64,000 nucleotides of DNA from Certhia americana (Eukaryota; Chordata; Aves; Passeriformes; Certhiidae): contig CM031878.1 of the NCBI GenBank assembly GCA_018697195.1, positions 8,904,160-8,968,159 of the forward strand, read 5' to 3'. The notes under the pieces are model-generated. The model was given only the letters and a program-made list of their open reading frames with translations. It searched no databases and was not told the origin of the DNA. This document shows positions 11,961 through 23,973 of this stretch, piece after piece. Every line of letters begins with the position of its first letter. Positions within the stretch are counted from its first letter, which is position 1. The translations under genes were made by a program, and so were the position numbers.

Positions 11961-14900
11961 AACTGGGAGTGAGAAAACTAACTGCTTTTGAGATGAGCTT
12001 CATCAGCTTTTGAAAGAGGAACAGAGATCACTAGCAAGTTCCTGCTGGACCCCATGCTACAGAAGAATGTTGTGGCTTGCTTACCTGCCTTACCAAAGGC
12101 AGCTATGCATGGTCTTGTCCATGGCACTTGCTTTGTTACTGGAGATGGGAGGACAGAACCTCACCATGTTCTGCTCCCTGCTGGTCTGCTTGTGGGAGCC
12201 CTGGGAGAACTCTGATCTTGAGACATGGGATGGGGACTCCCACCTGGGGATGGGGAAACTGGTGTTCTTGCACTATCCATTCATGACCCTACTGATAACT
12301 GAGAAGTCAGAGAAGTCTGTGGGAAGGGCACAGTCCGCCCTGACATGGGACTGCCTTGGCAGAAAGATAACCTGGTGAGCCTGTCTCCAGCAGCTGTATC
12401 CAGGACAAACATTTCTCACTGTAAAAGAGCAGTGACTATTTTGTAATATCTCCTGGGTACTGTATTTTGGATAATTATAATTGGCATAGTAAAGGGTTTA
12501 TCATATGAATGCTTTGGGCTTGTTAATTCTAAGTTGTGAGGAAAGTTAAGTAGAAGGAATGAGGAATAGCTCTGGGAAGGTGGCTCCTGGTAAATGATTC
12601 ACAGCAATGCCCAGGATGCTATTTAGGAGGATAGTGCCTCTGGGATCCAGCTGATTAACAAAGATGGTTTAGCTGTGGGAGTCCAGAGCTAGAAGCTGAA
12701 GATGTATAAATTATAATAAGCAGCTTGATCCTTCTCTGTGGTGAGATGAAGCAGTTTTTGTAGAGTAGTTAATAGGTGTGTGCCTGTGGTCCAGGCACCA
12801 GGCTGGGGTTGTGGGGCACCACAGTGCTAGAGGTGGCCATGACAGCAGTGAAATAAGCATCCTTATTATATTTGCTGTGGATCCATTTGGTACACACCTT
12901 GCAAGGGAAATGATAAATCCAGCCTTGTAGATGAAGACTTGATGAAGAGAAAGAAAGAGACATCAGGAAGCAGAAGTGATGCCTCAGGTGTAGAGAGGTA
13001 GAGCAGAGAGGAATTTGTGTGCTAAATGAAATGTGCTGGGAAAACAGAATTGCGACTGTTGTTGATTCTATTTGTGAAATGAGGGCAAACTTGAAGACTA
13101 GTTGTATATGAGAAGAATATGTAAGAAAATATTTATGTGTGATATTTTCAACCTTAGTGTTTTAGAAATATTGAAGTGTTTTGACAGTCTTAAGAGACCA
13201 AAGAGTGAGAAAAGAATGTTTAATTGGCTATGCTGAACATGAGCTACACATTTAATATATTTTTAATTAACTGAAAAACTGTGTGTTCCTATGTCATTTT
13301 GCTTCCACCATCTAATTTTCTGACTTGTTTTAATCACAACATCATTCAAATCAGAGCTGTAATTATGCCAAATTTCTGTTACTTGGATGTGCTGCCTGAA
13401 ACCCTTACTATATTCTTTGCTTCTTGCTGTCCAAATAGCAGTAGGGATGAAAAACCACTATTTTCCTTCTTCAGAGGTAATTCTTTCTCTTATAATTTTC
13501 CATTTAAACTTTGTTAGGTGGATTGCTTCGTTGTAATCTGTTTGCTGAATGTTTCATGAACAAAGCACATTTTCACCTTTATTCTAAACAGTAAGAAAGC
13601 ATTAAACTCCTGGGAACACTGTAAGATGCATCTCTTTGCTGTAACTTTCTCTAATTTGAATATGGTTATTTTCCTTGCATTTTTCAATTTTGCCTTCCAT
13701 ATGAATTATTTTGCATATGTCTGTCTGAATAACATATTGTGGAATATATTGGATAAGGTACTATGGCAGTCACCTGCAGATTTGTACTTTTTGGTCGTCT
13801 CTGTATTCAATAGCAAAGAACTCAAATATTGGTGAGATTCACTTTCATTTCAAGGTATGTGTAGGAAGAAACAGCTTTGCAGGCTACATTATTAGTCTGG
13901 AAAAAAATCCATATTTTATCTATTTACTTAAGCAATTTAGATGTGTTATAGCAACAATTTCAGTGGAAACTGTGCAATGATGTGTGAAATTCTGTTACAA
14001 GTCATACAGCAGAGAAATAGTGCTGGCAGTCAGAAGTTTCTTAAATAAACCTTGCCCTCCACCTAGCTACCCTGCTTTCTCTGTTAATGTTACATACCTT
14101 TTTACTAACCTTTCCTGTTACTCAAAAGTGGGATTTTCATAATCACTCTGCTAACTGGAACCTGTGTTCCAAGGTTCTGGGCAAGAGTAAATGCTTGCAA
14201 AAATCACCTCTTCTCCTTTGATGTACTAGATTCTCTTTCATTGTTCTCCACATTAAATTTCAGAGTATTTCCTCCATGCACTATCTTCTATTTTTTTCCC
14301 CCTCTAAGTCTCTGTCTTCTTTCTTGAATCATTCAAATTTTACATTTTCAAGAATGTGAGTTTTGTAACAAGGAGATGATCCAGCAGCAGCCAGTGAAAC
14401 TCTGAAATGGGGAATAGCTGAACAGTTCTATACCTTGACTACCCAAATAAGTTCCTTCAGCAGGACAGCTCTTTGAAAGGTCCCACCTAACACATGGTGG
14501 CAGATCTTGGAGAAAACAAAGCCCATGGCCAAGTCTGGTGGAGGAAACCTTGGCTGTGAATGGTCTGGTACTGGCTACAACATAGGTCTGTAACAAAGGA
14601 GTTCCAGCTCTGCTGTAAGATTCTAACACCTGATTTGGATGCTTTAATACAGGGATTCAAGTGTAATGGGTATATGAATAAATCATAACTTTTTTTTTAA
14701 AGAACCAGAAAATGAGGGGAAAAAAAAACCCCAAACCTGTAGCTCTTCCTTTGACACATACTTTCTTCTGTAAAGCAGAGGTTTTCTGTTTCACAGACAG
14801 TGGAATAAGTTCTAATTCCAGTTTCCATATTCCATGCAAATTGTCATTTATGTGAATTTTTCAATGTTTCTTGAACACTCAGATTTCTGTGTGGAACTGG

Positions 14901-15056
14901 GAGCAGGACCAACTGTCTCACATAGATAAAATATGCCTCATCCAGGTACCTGTGTTAATGAGTGTTCAAGCTTTGTGTTTATTCTACAAGAGGTTGAAAG
15001 GGATGATGACTTCTCTGATCACCACTCTGTGATCTCCAAGAGATAACTGATTAACA

Positions 15057-16203
15057 TAGAATTATAGAATGGTTTGTGTTGTAAGAGAGCTTTTAAAGGT
15101 CATCCTATGCCAGGCCCCTTCCAGGGACAAGGACACCTTCCATTGGATTTAGTTACTCGAAGCCCCATCCAAGCTGCACTTGAACTTCCGGGTATGGTAG
15201 GTATCCATGACATCTCTGTTTGGGCGCATCACCACCCTCACGGTAAAAAATTGCTTCCTAACATCTAATCTAAATTTGCTCTTTTTCAGTTTCAAGCCAT
15301 TCTTCATGTCCTGTTACTCTATGCCCTTGTGAAGAATCCCTCTCTCCTGTAGGCCTCACTTAGCTTCTGGAATGTGCTGTATGTCTCCTAAAGCCTTCTC
15401 TTCATGCTAAACAATCCCAATTCTCTCAGACTGTGTCCATAGGAGAGCTACTCCAGCCTTCTGCTTTAGCCCATCATCATCACGGCCTCCTCTGGACTTA
15501 CTCCAAGGTCCATTTCTTTCTTATTTTGGGGCTCCAGACCTGGATGCAACAGTCCAGATGGGGTTTCATCCCAGTGGAGCTGAGGGGCAGAATCCCTCTT
15601 CCTGGCCACACTTTTCTTTCTGTATGCAGCCCAGGATGGCTTTGTGCAGTGCAAGTGCATATTACTGGGTCCTGTTGAGCTTCTCATCTACCAACACCTC
15701 CAAGTGTATCCCTGCAGGACCTTCTGTCATTCTGATCAGCCCCCATCCTGCCCCATCAGCCCCATCAGGGGTTGCCCTGAGCCATGTGTAGAACCTTGCA
15801 TTTGACTTTGAACTTCCTGAGGTTTGCACAGACCTGCACCTCAAGCCTGTCCAAGTCCCTGTGGATGCTATCCCTTCTGTCCAGTGTGTTGACTGCCCCA
15901 CACAGCTCTGTGTCATCAGCAAACTTGGTGAGGGAACCCTCAATCCCACTGTCCATGAGACTAACAAAGATGTTAAACAGCAGCAGCCCCAACACCAACC
16001 CTTGGGGAACACCACTTGACACAGTTCTCCACCTGGACATTAAGCCATTGACCACAGCTCTTTAAGTGTGACTATACAGCCAGTTCCTCGTCCACCAGGT
16101 GATTCATCCACCAAATCTATGTCTCTTCAATTTAGAGACAAGTTATCAAGACCATATCAAATGCTCTGCTCAACTCCAGGTTAGAGAAGCAGTTGATGAG
16201 TTT
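15057..16203 (-). mobile_element. CR1 LINE, longest copy in the window
   Basis: Reverse-complement CR1 of about 1.15 kb. The 3' terminus is at the left ('agaattatagaatggtttgtgttgtaagag') and it extends into the RT domain at the right. The minus frame at 15765-16055 translates SGVPQGLVLGLLLFNIF, then KFADDTELCGAV and RDLDRLEVQVCANLRKF. These are the RT motifs of the CR1 clade, with the FADD catalytic motif still intact. A frameshift separates it from the overlapping frame at 15662-16015. The copy is 5'-truncated near 16203 and cannot mobilise. Confidence 0.93.
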
Positions 16204-17784
16204 GTCTAATTTGATCTTCTGAACCACTGAGAAAAAGTAGCCTTTGAACAGAGATATCCTCATAACAAATAGAACTTTTCCTTTAAATCCTTTAGCTATC
16301 GTGTATTTTCTATGCAAGGGTAACTATGTTTTACATGCCTTTTTCAGTCATAATGTGAAAGCTAAACACCATGGTTTATACGGCAGCAGCTCAATCTTTT
16401 AGTTCTGTCTTTGACATTTCAATTCCCTACTGCATTAACCAAGAGAATATCCAAAATACTAGAGTTATCTCCTTAGTGAGGTCTTTTATACTACAGTGTC
16501 CACTGAGTTCTTTTCCTGCTGCCTGCATTCTAAATGCTATTAGTTAGTGCTCTAGATGCAGTGGCTAAAAACAGGGAGTAAGGGAATATTGAACACTAAT
16601 TACCTCTAGAAAACACCATTTGCTGCTATTAAATATCCCATTGCATTTTTGTACAAAATGCAGGTTTAACAAATTCAGCTGAAAATTTTTTTTTAAGGGA
16701 GGGCAGGAATATTCCTTTTGAGCTCATTTCTCCCTCCCTTTATGAATGAAACCCAGAAAGCCAACACCAGTTCAATCTGAGAAGGAACACATCTGGTCCC
16801 TGGTGACTGCAGAGTATGCTGCTAAGATAATTGCATTAAAAGATGCATCTGACCCCAATATACTTGTCTGTATTAGTTAAATAGATGCATCTCCAAATAT
16901 TACAAAGCAATTGAGGATGTCTGAAATACAGACAAGTTTTTCAGAAGAATAAATTCAAGGCTGTTAGATGTTAATCTAGGTAGTTCTTGCAAGATGGCAG
17001 CTCACATACAGTAATGTCCACTCATGATCCGGGGAAAGAAATTTCCACTCAATGTTGCCCAAATTTTTTTGTTTGATTTAGCCTGACCTTGGTGGTCCCA
17101 ATTTTATGACAATGCTACTGCTGCCTAAAGAGGATCCAAGGGATGTGGAAGTGCATCTGAGGAGTTCTTTTCCAGCCTTTTTGTGCCAAGTTCGTGTAAA
17201 TCTCTGTTGTTTGTTGTTCTGTTAATTTGTTCCTTGTTTGTCACATTTCAACAGTTAGCGAGCACCTGTTACAAACCAAAATTTGTCATTGAATCAGGGA
17301 CAGAGGGAGAGCAAAACCACTTATTTTGATTCTGTTAATTCAGACCATTTCCATGTGCCGTATTAGTTTTGTCTCTACAGGTCTGTTAGCACAACTTAGG
17401 GAATTGTAAATTTTGATCAGGGAGTGGAAGCAAGTTTCCATTTGGCTAGCATCTAAAAGAGGAGGACCTTTTAAAGTAGTTTAATTTTCAGAGAAAATTA
17501 TGGTAGAATAATGTAGAGTGGAATGGTACCTAAGGTTCGTCCTTTGTAGGGAGACTTATTTACAGATACATAGTACATCTTTAGCAGGAGCAGAGTGAGG
17601 GCATAGTGAACATTCTTAAGCAGTGTGCCACAATGCCATTATTTCTGGGTACTCCAGTAGAAGCTAATATGGATGTATATCTGTATAAGGGTGCTGTGAA
17701 TACACAGAAAGGTTGTGACATCTCCCTCACTAGGGGCTTGTAAATAGATTTAACTGAACCAGGAATGGTTTGTATCACTGATCT

Positions 17785-17872
17785 TTTTGCAGTTGATCCT
17801 GTTCAAGGAGGGTTGTATGAACTCAGATGACTTTTCAAAGTTCCTTCCAGTCGTGATTTTCATGCTTCAGTG
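17785..17872 (+). mobile_element. Short CR1-like 3' end
   Basis: About 90 bp reading 'gttgatcctgttcaaggagggttgtatgaactcagatgacttttcaaagttccttccagtcgtgattttcatgctt'. It resembles the closing segment of CR1 elements ('...ctagatgatctttaaggtcccttccaacc...'). It is too short and diverged for a firm call. Confidence 0.4.
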
Positions 17873-19034
17873 ACACATGGGAAATCCACTGCTCCCACTG
17901 GAGCGATGAATTCTCAGCATCCTTGAAAAGCCAAGGTGAGCATATGCTGAATTATGGTTCTGGAATTCAGTGTTGCTGCAGACAATGGTAAAATTGGATG
18001 GAGAAGGGGGGAAATTTAGGAATATAGGGACTCAGAGTCAGGCTTGTGTAGGCACAGCCTCCTGCAGAGGGGTGCTGGTTTTGTTCAGCAGTAACACCTA
18101 TTTGTAAAAGGCTGTAGGGAGCAGGGTGTGTGCTTCACTGGAGAGGGAAGAAATGCCACATGTCACTTTGCCCTGAGCATGGAGACCTGCTGTAGTTCTC
18201 ACTGGTGTTACTGGGAATGGGCACTTAATGCTCAGCAGCATCACACCCTGTGAATGGGACCAATTTCTCACTGTGGATTAGGTTGTACTGACTCCCTGCA
18301 CTCCTGAAGAAAACTTGTTCTCTGCCTTTAGTGATCAAACTCTCGTTAAATAGTGAATAGACATTCTGTTTTGTGTTTGTGAAGTTGCTTTTCCTTCTCC
18401 TCTCCTGTTAAAGCTCTGCAGAGAGGAACGGCTGTTCCGCCATGGGAGGTCCTGTCTTACAGCACTGCTGTCATTAGTCTTCTGTCACATTGTCAGGCTT
18501 TCATGACTCAGGCATTAAAAAAACAAAATAACCAACCCTCTTTCTGAACTAAAATAGCCTGAGAATAATTTTTAAAAGCAAATCTTAATACAACTAATTA
18601 GGTCATATTTTCTTTCTGAAAGCTTTAAATGGGACTCATGACTTTAGTGCTTGAACTGAAGCAACTTGAATGCTTAATTATTATTTTTTAAACTAAATTC
18701 AGTGCAATTGAAGTCAATTGAGAGCTTTGATAGATTAAAAAAAAAAAAGAAGAAAGAGGTATTGAATATTCAGTAACTTTAAAAAGGGCTATGCCTGTTT
18801 TGTAGTTGAGGTCAGTATTTCTCAGCAGATCTCCTTTAATGCATCAGAAATTGGCTCCTGAAAGAAGAGAAGAATTTAAAAATAAATATGTTCACATTTC
18901 TGCTTATATAAGCAAGCAAGCAGGACAGGGAAAATAGAGGTAATAAACTAAGTGTCAAAGCCAAGCCTATATTTTACTGTGTTGGAAATGAAAAGTGCTG
19001 TAGCAATGCTTTATGAGAAAATATATATCTCCTC

Positions 19035-19056
19035 AAAAAAAAAAAAAAAAAAAAAA
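19035..19056. repeat. Poly-A tract (A22)
   Basis: An uninterrupted run of 22 A followed by GAAAAAAG. It could be the tail of an old retroposed sequence, but nothing to its left is recognisable. Confidence 0.85.
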
Positions 19057-19231
19057 GAAAAAAGCCTGAAAATGGTGTTGTAGGGCATGCTTGCAGTCAT
19101 GATGTGAACCATTCTGATACCCAGGGCATGCCCCGTGCCTCACTGATCCAGTGAAGTTCTACCTGAGATAAAAGCTTATGTCTCAGAAGAAATACAGCCA
19201 CATCTCTGTGTGACTTTGCATTGTCCAGCAT

Positions 19232-19307
19232 AGGTAGGTCCCTACCACCCAGATCTCTTCTAGTCTCCCAGGTAGGTCCCTACCACCCAGATCTCTTCTA
19301 GTCTCCC
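19232..19307. repeat. Perfect 38-bp tandem duplication
   Basis: A 38-bp unit beginning 'aggtaggtccctaccaccc' at 19232-19269 is repeated without a mismatch at 19270-19307. Each unit contains a short inverted repeat (taggtccc / accta). Identity suggests recent origin. Confidence 0.95.
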
Positions 19308-20205
19308 CTTTCTCATGCAGTCTTTGGCCAGTGGAAGTGCTGTTCCAGGCAGCTGTTGGACATCACAGGTGGTGGATCTGTTTGCTTATGTGGAGGAGCA
19401 ATGGTAGTGGCTGGGGCTCGACTATGGCCCTTCCCACAAGGTCCTTCCACATCAATCATTCACATAGTTTTATTCCCACCATCCTCACAGTGAGGGGCAC
19501 CTGTCTGGTACCTTCTAGTTTCCAGTTAGTGAAAAGAAATTAAATACTCTACATATTCCTTCAGGCTAGAAATTTGTCACCAAGATTACTGATCTCAATC
19601 CATGGTCAAACCAAGGAAACATACTATTCACTTCCTCCCTGCCAGTACGCAAGGCCCCCAGCCATGTGTCTTTACCCTCCCTACACTACTGGTGCTATTT
19701 CCCCTTCTACTTCCACCAGGGATATGGAAATATTATTGACTGCAGATGCTAATTTGTGGGCAGTGCTGCACTGGCTCGGCAGAGTCAGAGCTAGCCAACT
19801 CCAACCCAGGTCACAGGAGCTGTAGCAGGAAGAAAACAGTGCCCCAGGAAGTAAGGTAAGAGGAAGGGACTCCTTTCTTTCTCCTGGCACAAGTCTTGTG
19901 GAGGAGCACACCTGCTCTCCTCCCTGGCTCTATGGAAAGACAAGCAGCACCTTCAGTGCATGTGGCTCTGGGTTACACGCTGGCTTTGGAACCTGTAGGG
20001 GTTAGAAATGATTCCTTGTGAGAACTGGGATTGTGGCCATAAGGGCTGGACCGTAGCAGCTGTGGGAGGCACCCCAAAGCACAGATATGCTCCACAGGAG
20101 AACCAGGACCGGTCTAACTCAGAGGCAGTAACGCTCTTAGGGTTTGCAGGCTGACAGGTTTCTGTGTTTGTGCTCATGCATAAAATCATTTATTACCCAG
20201 CAAGA

Positions 20206-20316
20206 TGGATTGGGTTTGCATGGCATGGTGTTGGTAGAGAGGGGTGCTACAGGGGTGGCTTCTGTGAGAAGTTTCTAGAAGCTTCCCCCATGTCTGACAG
20301 AGAACCATCTAAGAAT
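20206..20316 (+). mobile_element. Truncated avian ERV LTR (5' end only)
   Basis: About 110 bp starting 'tggattgggtttgcatggcatggtgttggtag' and continuing 'gctacaggggtggcttctgtgagaagtttctagaagcttcccccatgtc'. I recognise this as the 5' end of an LTR widespread in bird genomes (beginning TGTATTGGGTTTGCATGGC). Similarity stops near 20316, so the rest of the LTR is deleted. The terminal TGGATTGGGTTTG is related to the end of the LTR at 42078-42642, where the reverse complement reads TGTATTGGGTTTGA. Confidence 0.6.
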
Positions 20317-21171
20317 ATCTATGAAGACCATGGTGCATACTGGGCTTTTGTGAGCTTAGTCATGTAGGTGGCTTGTTCACCTGACTAAAACCCTTGGTGA
20401 GAACAATCACTAGTTTGAGGCACAATTTGGAAATTACAAGGCAGGGTGAACAAGATTTGTACTGTTACCACAAAGTCACCCTGAGGAACATTAAAGCAGG
20501 CTTATTCTAGCACTTATTGTGAATGTTTGAGATACATGCTGAAACTGAGCAACATGTGGTTTCTTAAAGTCATTGGGTAATCCACTCTCAAGATGGCACA
20601 TGGGGAAGAGATGACTGTATGGTATTTGTATTAACTTCTGTCATAAACAGAGCTACAGAGCCTACATCAAATCTTTAAGTGGAATCTTTTCTTCGGCTAT
20701 CTTTTTTTTAATAGGATTGTGTTATTTAGCTTTGCTATGCAAATAGGCTTTTTGTTTGATAATGTGATTCATTTCTGACTTATCTTTTAATGCTCTCTAG
20801 TCTCATGAACAAAAGATTTCCATGACTTTATCTAGCAATTTACATATGAGCAGAGGGTCATGCAACTCTGTCCTGTGTGAATATCAATAAAACAAAAATA
20901 ACCCATTCAACTAACCAAGCCAACTGTGGATATAAAGGCAAGGCAGACCTTTTCATTAAGGATAAAGCATTAATCAAAAGGAGGCAGGACTGCTTGGTGG
21001 AGTCTGGCTTACTAAGAACACAGTAGGAAAAGGAAAATAGTATTTTGATCAATATGAGTAAGTGTATGGACAGCAAACAGAATGGTGTGAAGAAAGAATT
21101 GCATCAGAACCAGTTCCAGAAAATTAAGGACACCAGAAGAAGTTAATTATGCCACAAGGAGGGGGTGAGGT

Positions 21172-21221
21172 GGGGAAGGGAAGGGAAGGGAAGGGAAGGG
21201 AAGGGAAGGGAAGGGAAGGGA
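21172..21221. repeat. (GGGAA)10 pentanucleotide microsatellite
   Basis: About ten uninterrupted copies of GGGAA (all purine on the + strand), flanked by further G-rich sequence 'gagggggtgagg'. Pure polypurine tracts of this kind tend to vary in length between individuals. Confidence 0.95.
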
Positions 21222-22025
21222 GGCAAAATATGTATCTGCCTACAATGAATCAGTTCACCTTTAAGCCTGTAACTCTTTGGGATTAAATAGGATGGTATTG
21301 AATACAGAAGCCACTTACTGTCATCTTGTAAGTTCAACCTCATATTTTGTGAAGAGTTCAGCAGTGTCTTTCATATGTGAAGATGCAGTGGAGTTTACAG
21401 CTGCTCTGAACTGCCTTCTGTCACCTTGATGGTCCATGCTGTTCTGCTGAGATCTGTCCTGGTTCTGGTTGCTTGCAGATCTTTTCAAGTAGTCCAGGCA
21501 TTGCCAGGTATTTTACACCTGACATGTGCCCTGTTACAGGGTTCTACAGAGCGCAGCTTTTCAGGATTACGTAAGCTTACCTCTAAAGGTGCTGGCTGGG
21601 TTCATAAACAGCAGAATGCTTGAATTTGATTTTATGAGCTGGTGTGCATATGTAGAAGTGCTACAGTTATACTGGATCAAAGACTGAAATAAAATGCATT
21701 GCTGGTATGTGGATCTCATAACATAGTCAAGTATATTTTTGTGAAATAAAACCTTGGTATTCTGTGAAATCACAGAGAAGAATAATTTTAGCTGCTTTGG
21801 TTATATTCTATAGTAAACTATTTTTAAAACGGACTTATTCTAGTAGCCACTGACAAGTACAATTTCTGTCTGCTAATAGTTCTCTTTTCTTTATATCTGT
21901 TTTCCTAAAGCTTTTGAGAGAAGATATAGATTCAACATGTTCACCTTCATTAAAATTGCCATCAGACCAAAATTTTCCATTTGCCTTGCACCTGTGAGAA
22001 AGGCTGCACAACATGCTGGTTTAGG

Positions 22026-22400
22026 GGAAATCACAGATTTATAGATCTTAGAGTAAAGGGAGAACACAATGTTCATCTAAACTGACTGCAGCCCTGCCCA
22101 GACCTTAGATTCTTTTATTTAACTCGGCAGCTTGAGGTTTACCAAAAGTATAATTTTGGAATGATACCCAGGCTTGATTTAAAGACTCACAGTGCTGCAG
22201 GGTTTGTCACAGTCATTGGGATTTTGTACCAATAGTCAATAACCTTTTCTCTGAAAAATAGCCTTTCTCTGAAAAATGTGTACCTCATTTTTTTGAACTG
22301 TTAACTTCTTTCTTCTAAAAACTGGATTTTTCTGCTTGACAGCCTCAGCAGGACTAAGGAGCCTTTTATTTCTTGTGATTGTTTGTATTTTCACAGAAAA
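22026..22400 (-). mobile_element. Ancient amniote CR1/L3-type LINE remnant
   Basis: The text 'atcacagatttatagatcttagagtaaaggga', 'caggcttgatttaaagactcacagtgctgcagggtttgtcac' and 'ccaatagtcaataacc' resembles old CR1/L3-type elements shared by reptiles and birds, in reverse complement. Further right, 'gcttgacagcctcagcaggactaaggagcctttta' fits the continuing consensus. A 19-bp local duplication ('ttctctgaaaaat...') interrupts it near 22246-22280. Assignment is from memory of the consensus and is approximate. It lies about 0.7 kb upstream of the last PLCXD3 exon. Confidence 0.5.
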
Positions 22401-23099
22401 ATGTCAGAAAAATTTCTTTATACTCAGAAACACAGTTGGGCAGATATCCTTTATCAGATACATGTATACCTGTGCTAAGGATCTGAAATTATTAAAATCT
22501 GCCATCTTAGAAAAGAGTTGATTTGATTACGGTGCTTTCTATTTCAGTAACCAACCACTGGTTTATTATTAATTCTAATTAATTCATGGTTTGGGTATTA
22601 ATACTGGTGAAAAAAAGGGGGTTTGGTATAAGCTGTACTTATATTGCAGGAATCATAGTTGTTTCTGTGTTCTTCAAAATACTATTTTCAGCATTTCCTT
22701 GAGTGCATCAAAAATGCTTTGCAAATGGCTTGAGTTCTCTGTTACTTGTTTTTCCATAAACAATTCCCTTGGAGTCATATGGCCAGAAGATAGCAAAAAG
22801 TCCATGGTCCAATTTTGCCTTGTGCCTAGGAAAAATCAATAATTACTCTAAGCTTGCATGATCTTCCTTTCGTTATTTTCTACTGAGAAGTTGAAGTGCA
22901 ATCAACATATTATTTCCTCAGAGAATGAAAATTAGAGAGTGTTTTTTTAAATCTTGAGCAGTAACCTGTGTCCTGTCTCATTTAGTTTCTTTCTCTTAGG
23001 AACCAAGTAAGATCAGTGGGAGACACTCTCCATAAATCCTGCCTTGATGCATTTGTCTCACTGATTTATGAGTAATTATTGTTCCTCTTCTCTCCTTAG

Positions 23100-23256
23100 G
23101 GCTCTTCCTGCAATGATGGAGTGGGTCCGAACTCAAAAAGCAGGAGAAAGTGGTGTGAATATTATCACTGCAGATTTTGTAGAACTTGGTGACTTTATCA
23201 GCACAGTCATAAAGCTCAACTATTCTCTGGATGAAGGTGAAGATGACACTACCTGA
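23100..23256 (+). CDS. PLCXD3: PLCXD3 terminal coding exon (C-terminus of PI-PLC X domain-containing protein 3)
   Basis: The last 51 codons plus stop of a PI-PLC X-domain protein, a family related to the catalytic X domain of phosphoinositide phospholipases, cytoplasmic, with poorly defined substrates. The exon begins after a consensus acceptor; its first base completes a codon begun in the previous exon, so two codon bases come from upstream. The translation reads ALPAMMEWVRTQ, then the segment ITADFVELGDFISTVIKLNY and an acidic tail DEGEDDTT. I recognise this as the PLCXD3 C-terminus rather than PLCXD1 or PLCXD2, because the VELGDFISTVIKLNY stretch matches the PLCXD3 sequence as I recall it. 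The catalytic histidines lie in upstream exons that are not visible. The stop TGA is followed directly by an in-frame TAG. No frameshift or internal stop is present. C6 lies 34.5 kb downstream on the same strand, matching the human order. Confidence 0.88.
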
Positions 23257-23973
23257 TAGTACTGCGATATGTGTGTTGTTGCATTATTCAGAATTTGAGA
23301 AAAAAGAAAGATTGTATTCTAAAAGGATTAAATTGTAAAATACTCATCTTCTTGTAACACACTGAGGTGTTTAGGGTTTAGTGGGTGGGCATAAGGGAAA
23401 TGTTTTCATCATTAATGATCATTTTTCATATTTGTGCTTAATGTGAAGAGCAAAACTAAACATGTTTACAGCGTTTGATAAAAGAAGGCCATTTACAGGT
23501 TCTCCATGAGGTACCAAATGTGATTCATGTGTCTTCTGTGGTTATGAACAGTGCCAAGAAATTTGTTGTTTTCAGAGCAAGGGGATGTATATATTGTCCT
23601 CTTCCTGCTCACAGCAGGATTCTCAAAGGTGTGAGCACTGAACCAGGAGACTGAGGACAGTATATCTGGCATGAAAATTTTAAGCTGCTACATTTCATCT
23701 GTTAGGTGGTTTAACTGATCATATTCATCAATGAGCTGCAGGATTAAATGCCTTTGTGATGTAAATCCAAAGTCATGCTTCTAACACATGCATAATCAGT
23801 GGACAGTAAACATGATGTGTTATGTACCATAATCAGTGGACAGTAAACATGACGTACTGTGTAGCTTGCACAAAGCGCAGATGAAATCCTGCTTGCTTTT
23901 CATTCTCAAATGGGGCTTTCCGATGTCTCTGCCTCAGGTCAAGCCAGCAGATATGTGATACTGGCCTAACTGT
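23257..23973 (+). other. PLCXD3: Proximal 3' UTR of PLCXD3
   Basis: AT-rich sequence directly after the tandem stop TGA-TAG, with no splice donor needed for the reading frame. I find no AATAAA hexamer in this segment, so the transcript probably continues at least into the CR1 copy that begins at 23974. The stretch holds an imperfect tandem duplication near 23792-23855. The true 3' end is unknown. Confidence 0.55.
23792..23855. repeat. 37-bp imperfect tandem duplication
   Basis: 'ataatcagtggacagtaaacatga' occurs at 23792 and again at 23829, spaced 37 bp, with small differences after the shared core (tgtgt versus cgtact). It lies within the presumed PLCXD3 3' UTR. Confidence 0.85.

Larger units (their letters stand above)
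1..23099 (+). other. PLCXD3: Terminal intron of PLCXD3 (3' part)
   Basis: This is the stretch upstream of the last PLCXD3 exon; it ends in a pyrimidine-rich acceptor ('ttcctcttctctccttag') with AG at 23098-23099. I see no other coding exon in it. Besides the repeats listed separately, 1-5328 holds a 20-bp tandem duplication, an unexplained 227-codon frame (2400-3083) and an 18-T run at 4687-4704. In 6171-7539 and 7980-8529 I recognise nothing. In 9283-10845 there is AT-rich DNA with a 24-T run at 9804-9827. I recognise nothing in 11961-15056. In 16204-22025 there are a 22-A run at 19035-19056, a 38-bp duplication, a GGGAA microsatellite and an LTR fragment. That the whole stretch is intronic is inferred from the 3' exon; the preceding exon lies outside the window. 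Confidence 0.75.

Noticed and set aside
15662..16055. Minus-strand frames with reverse-transcriptase motifs, as a possible gene
   Set aside because: They are pieces of a 5'-truncated, frameshifted CR1 element, not a host gene.
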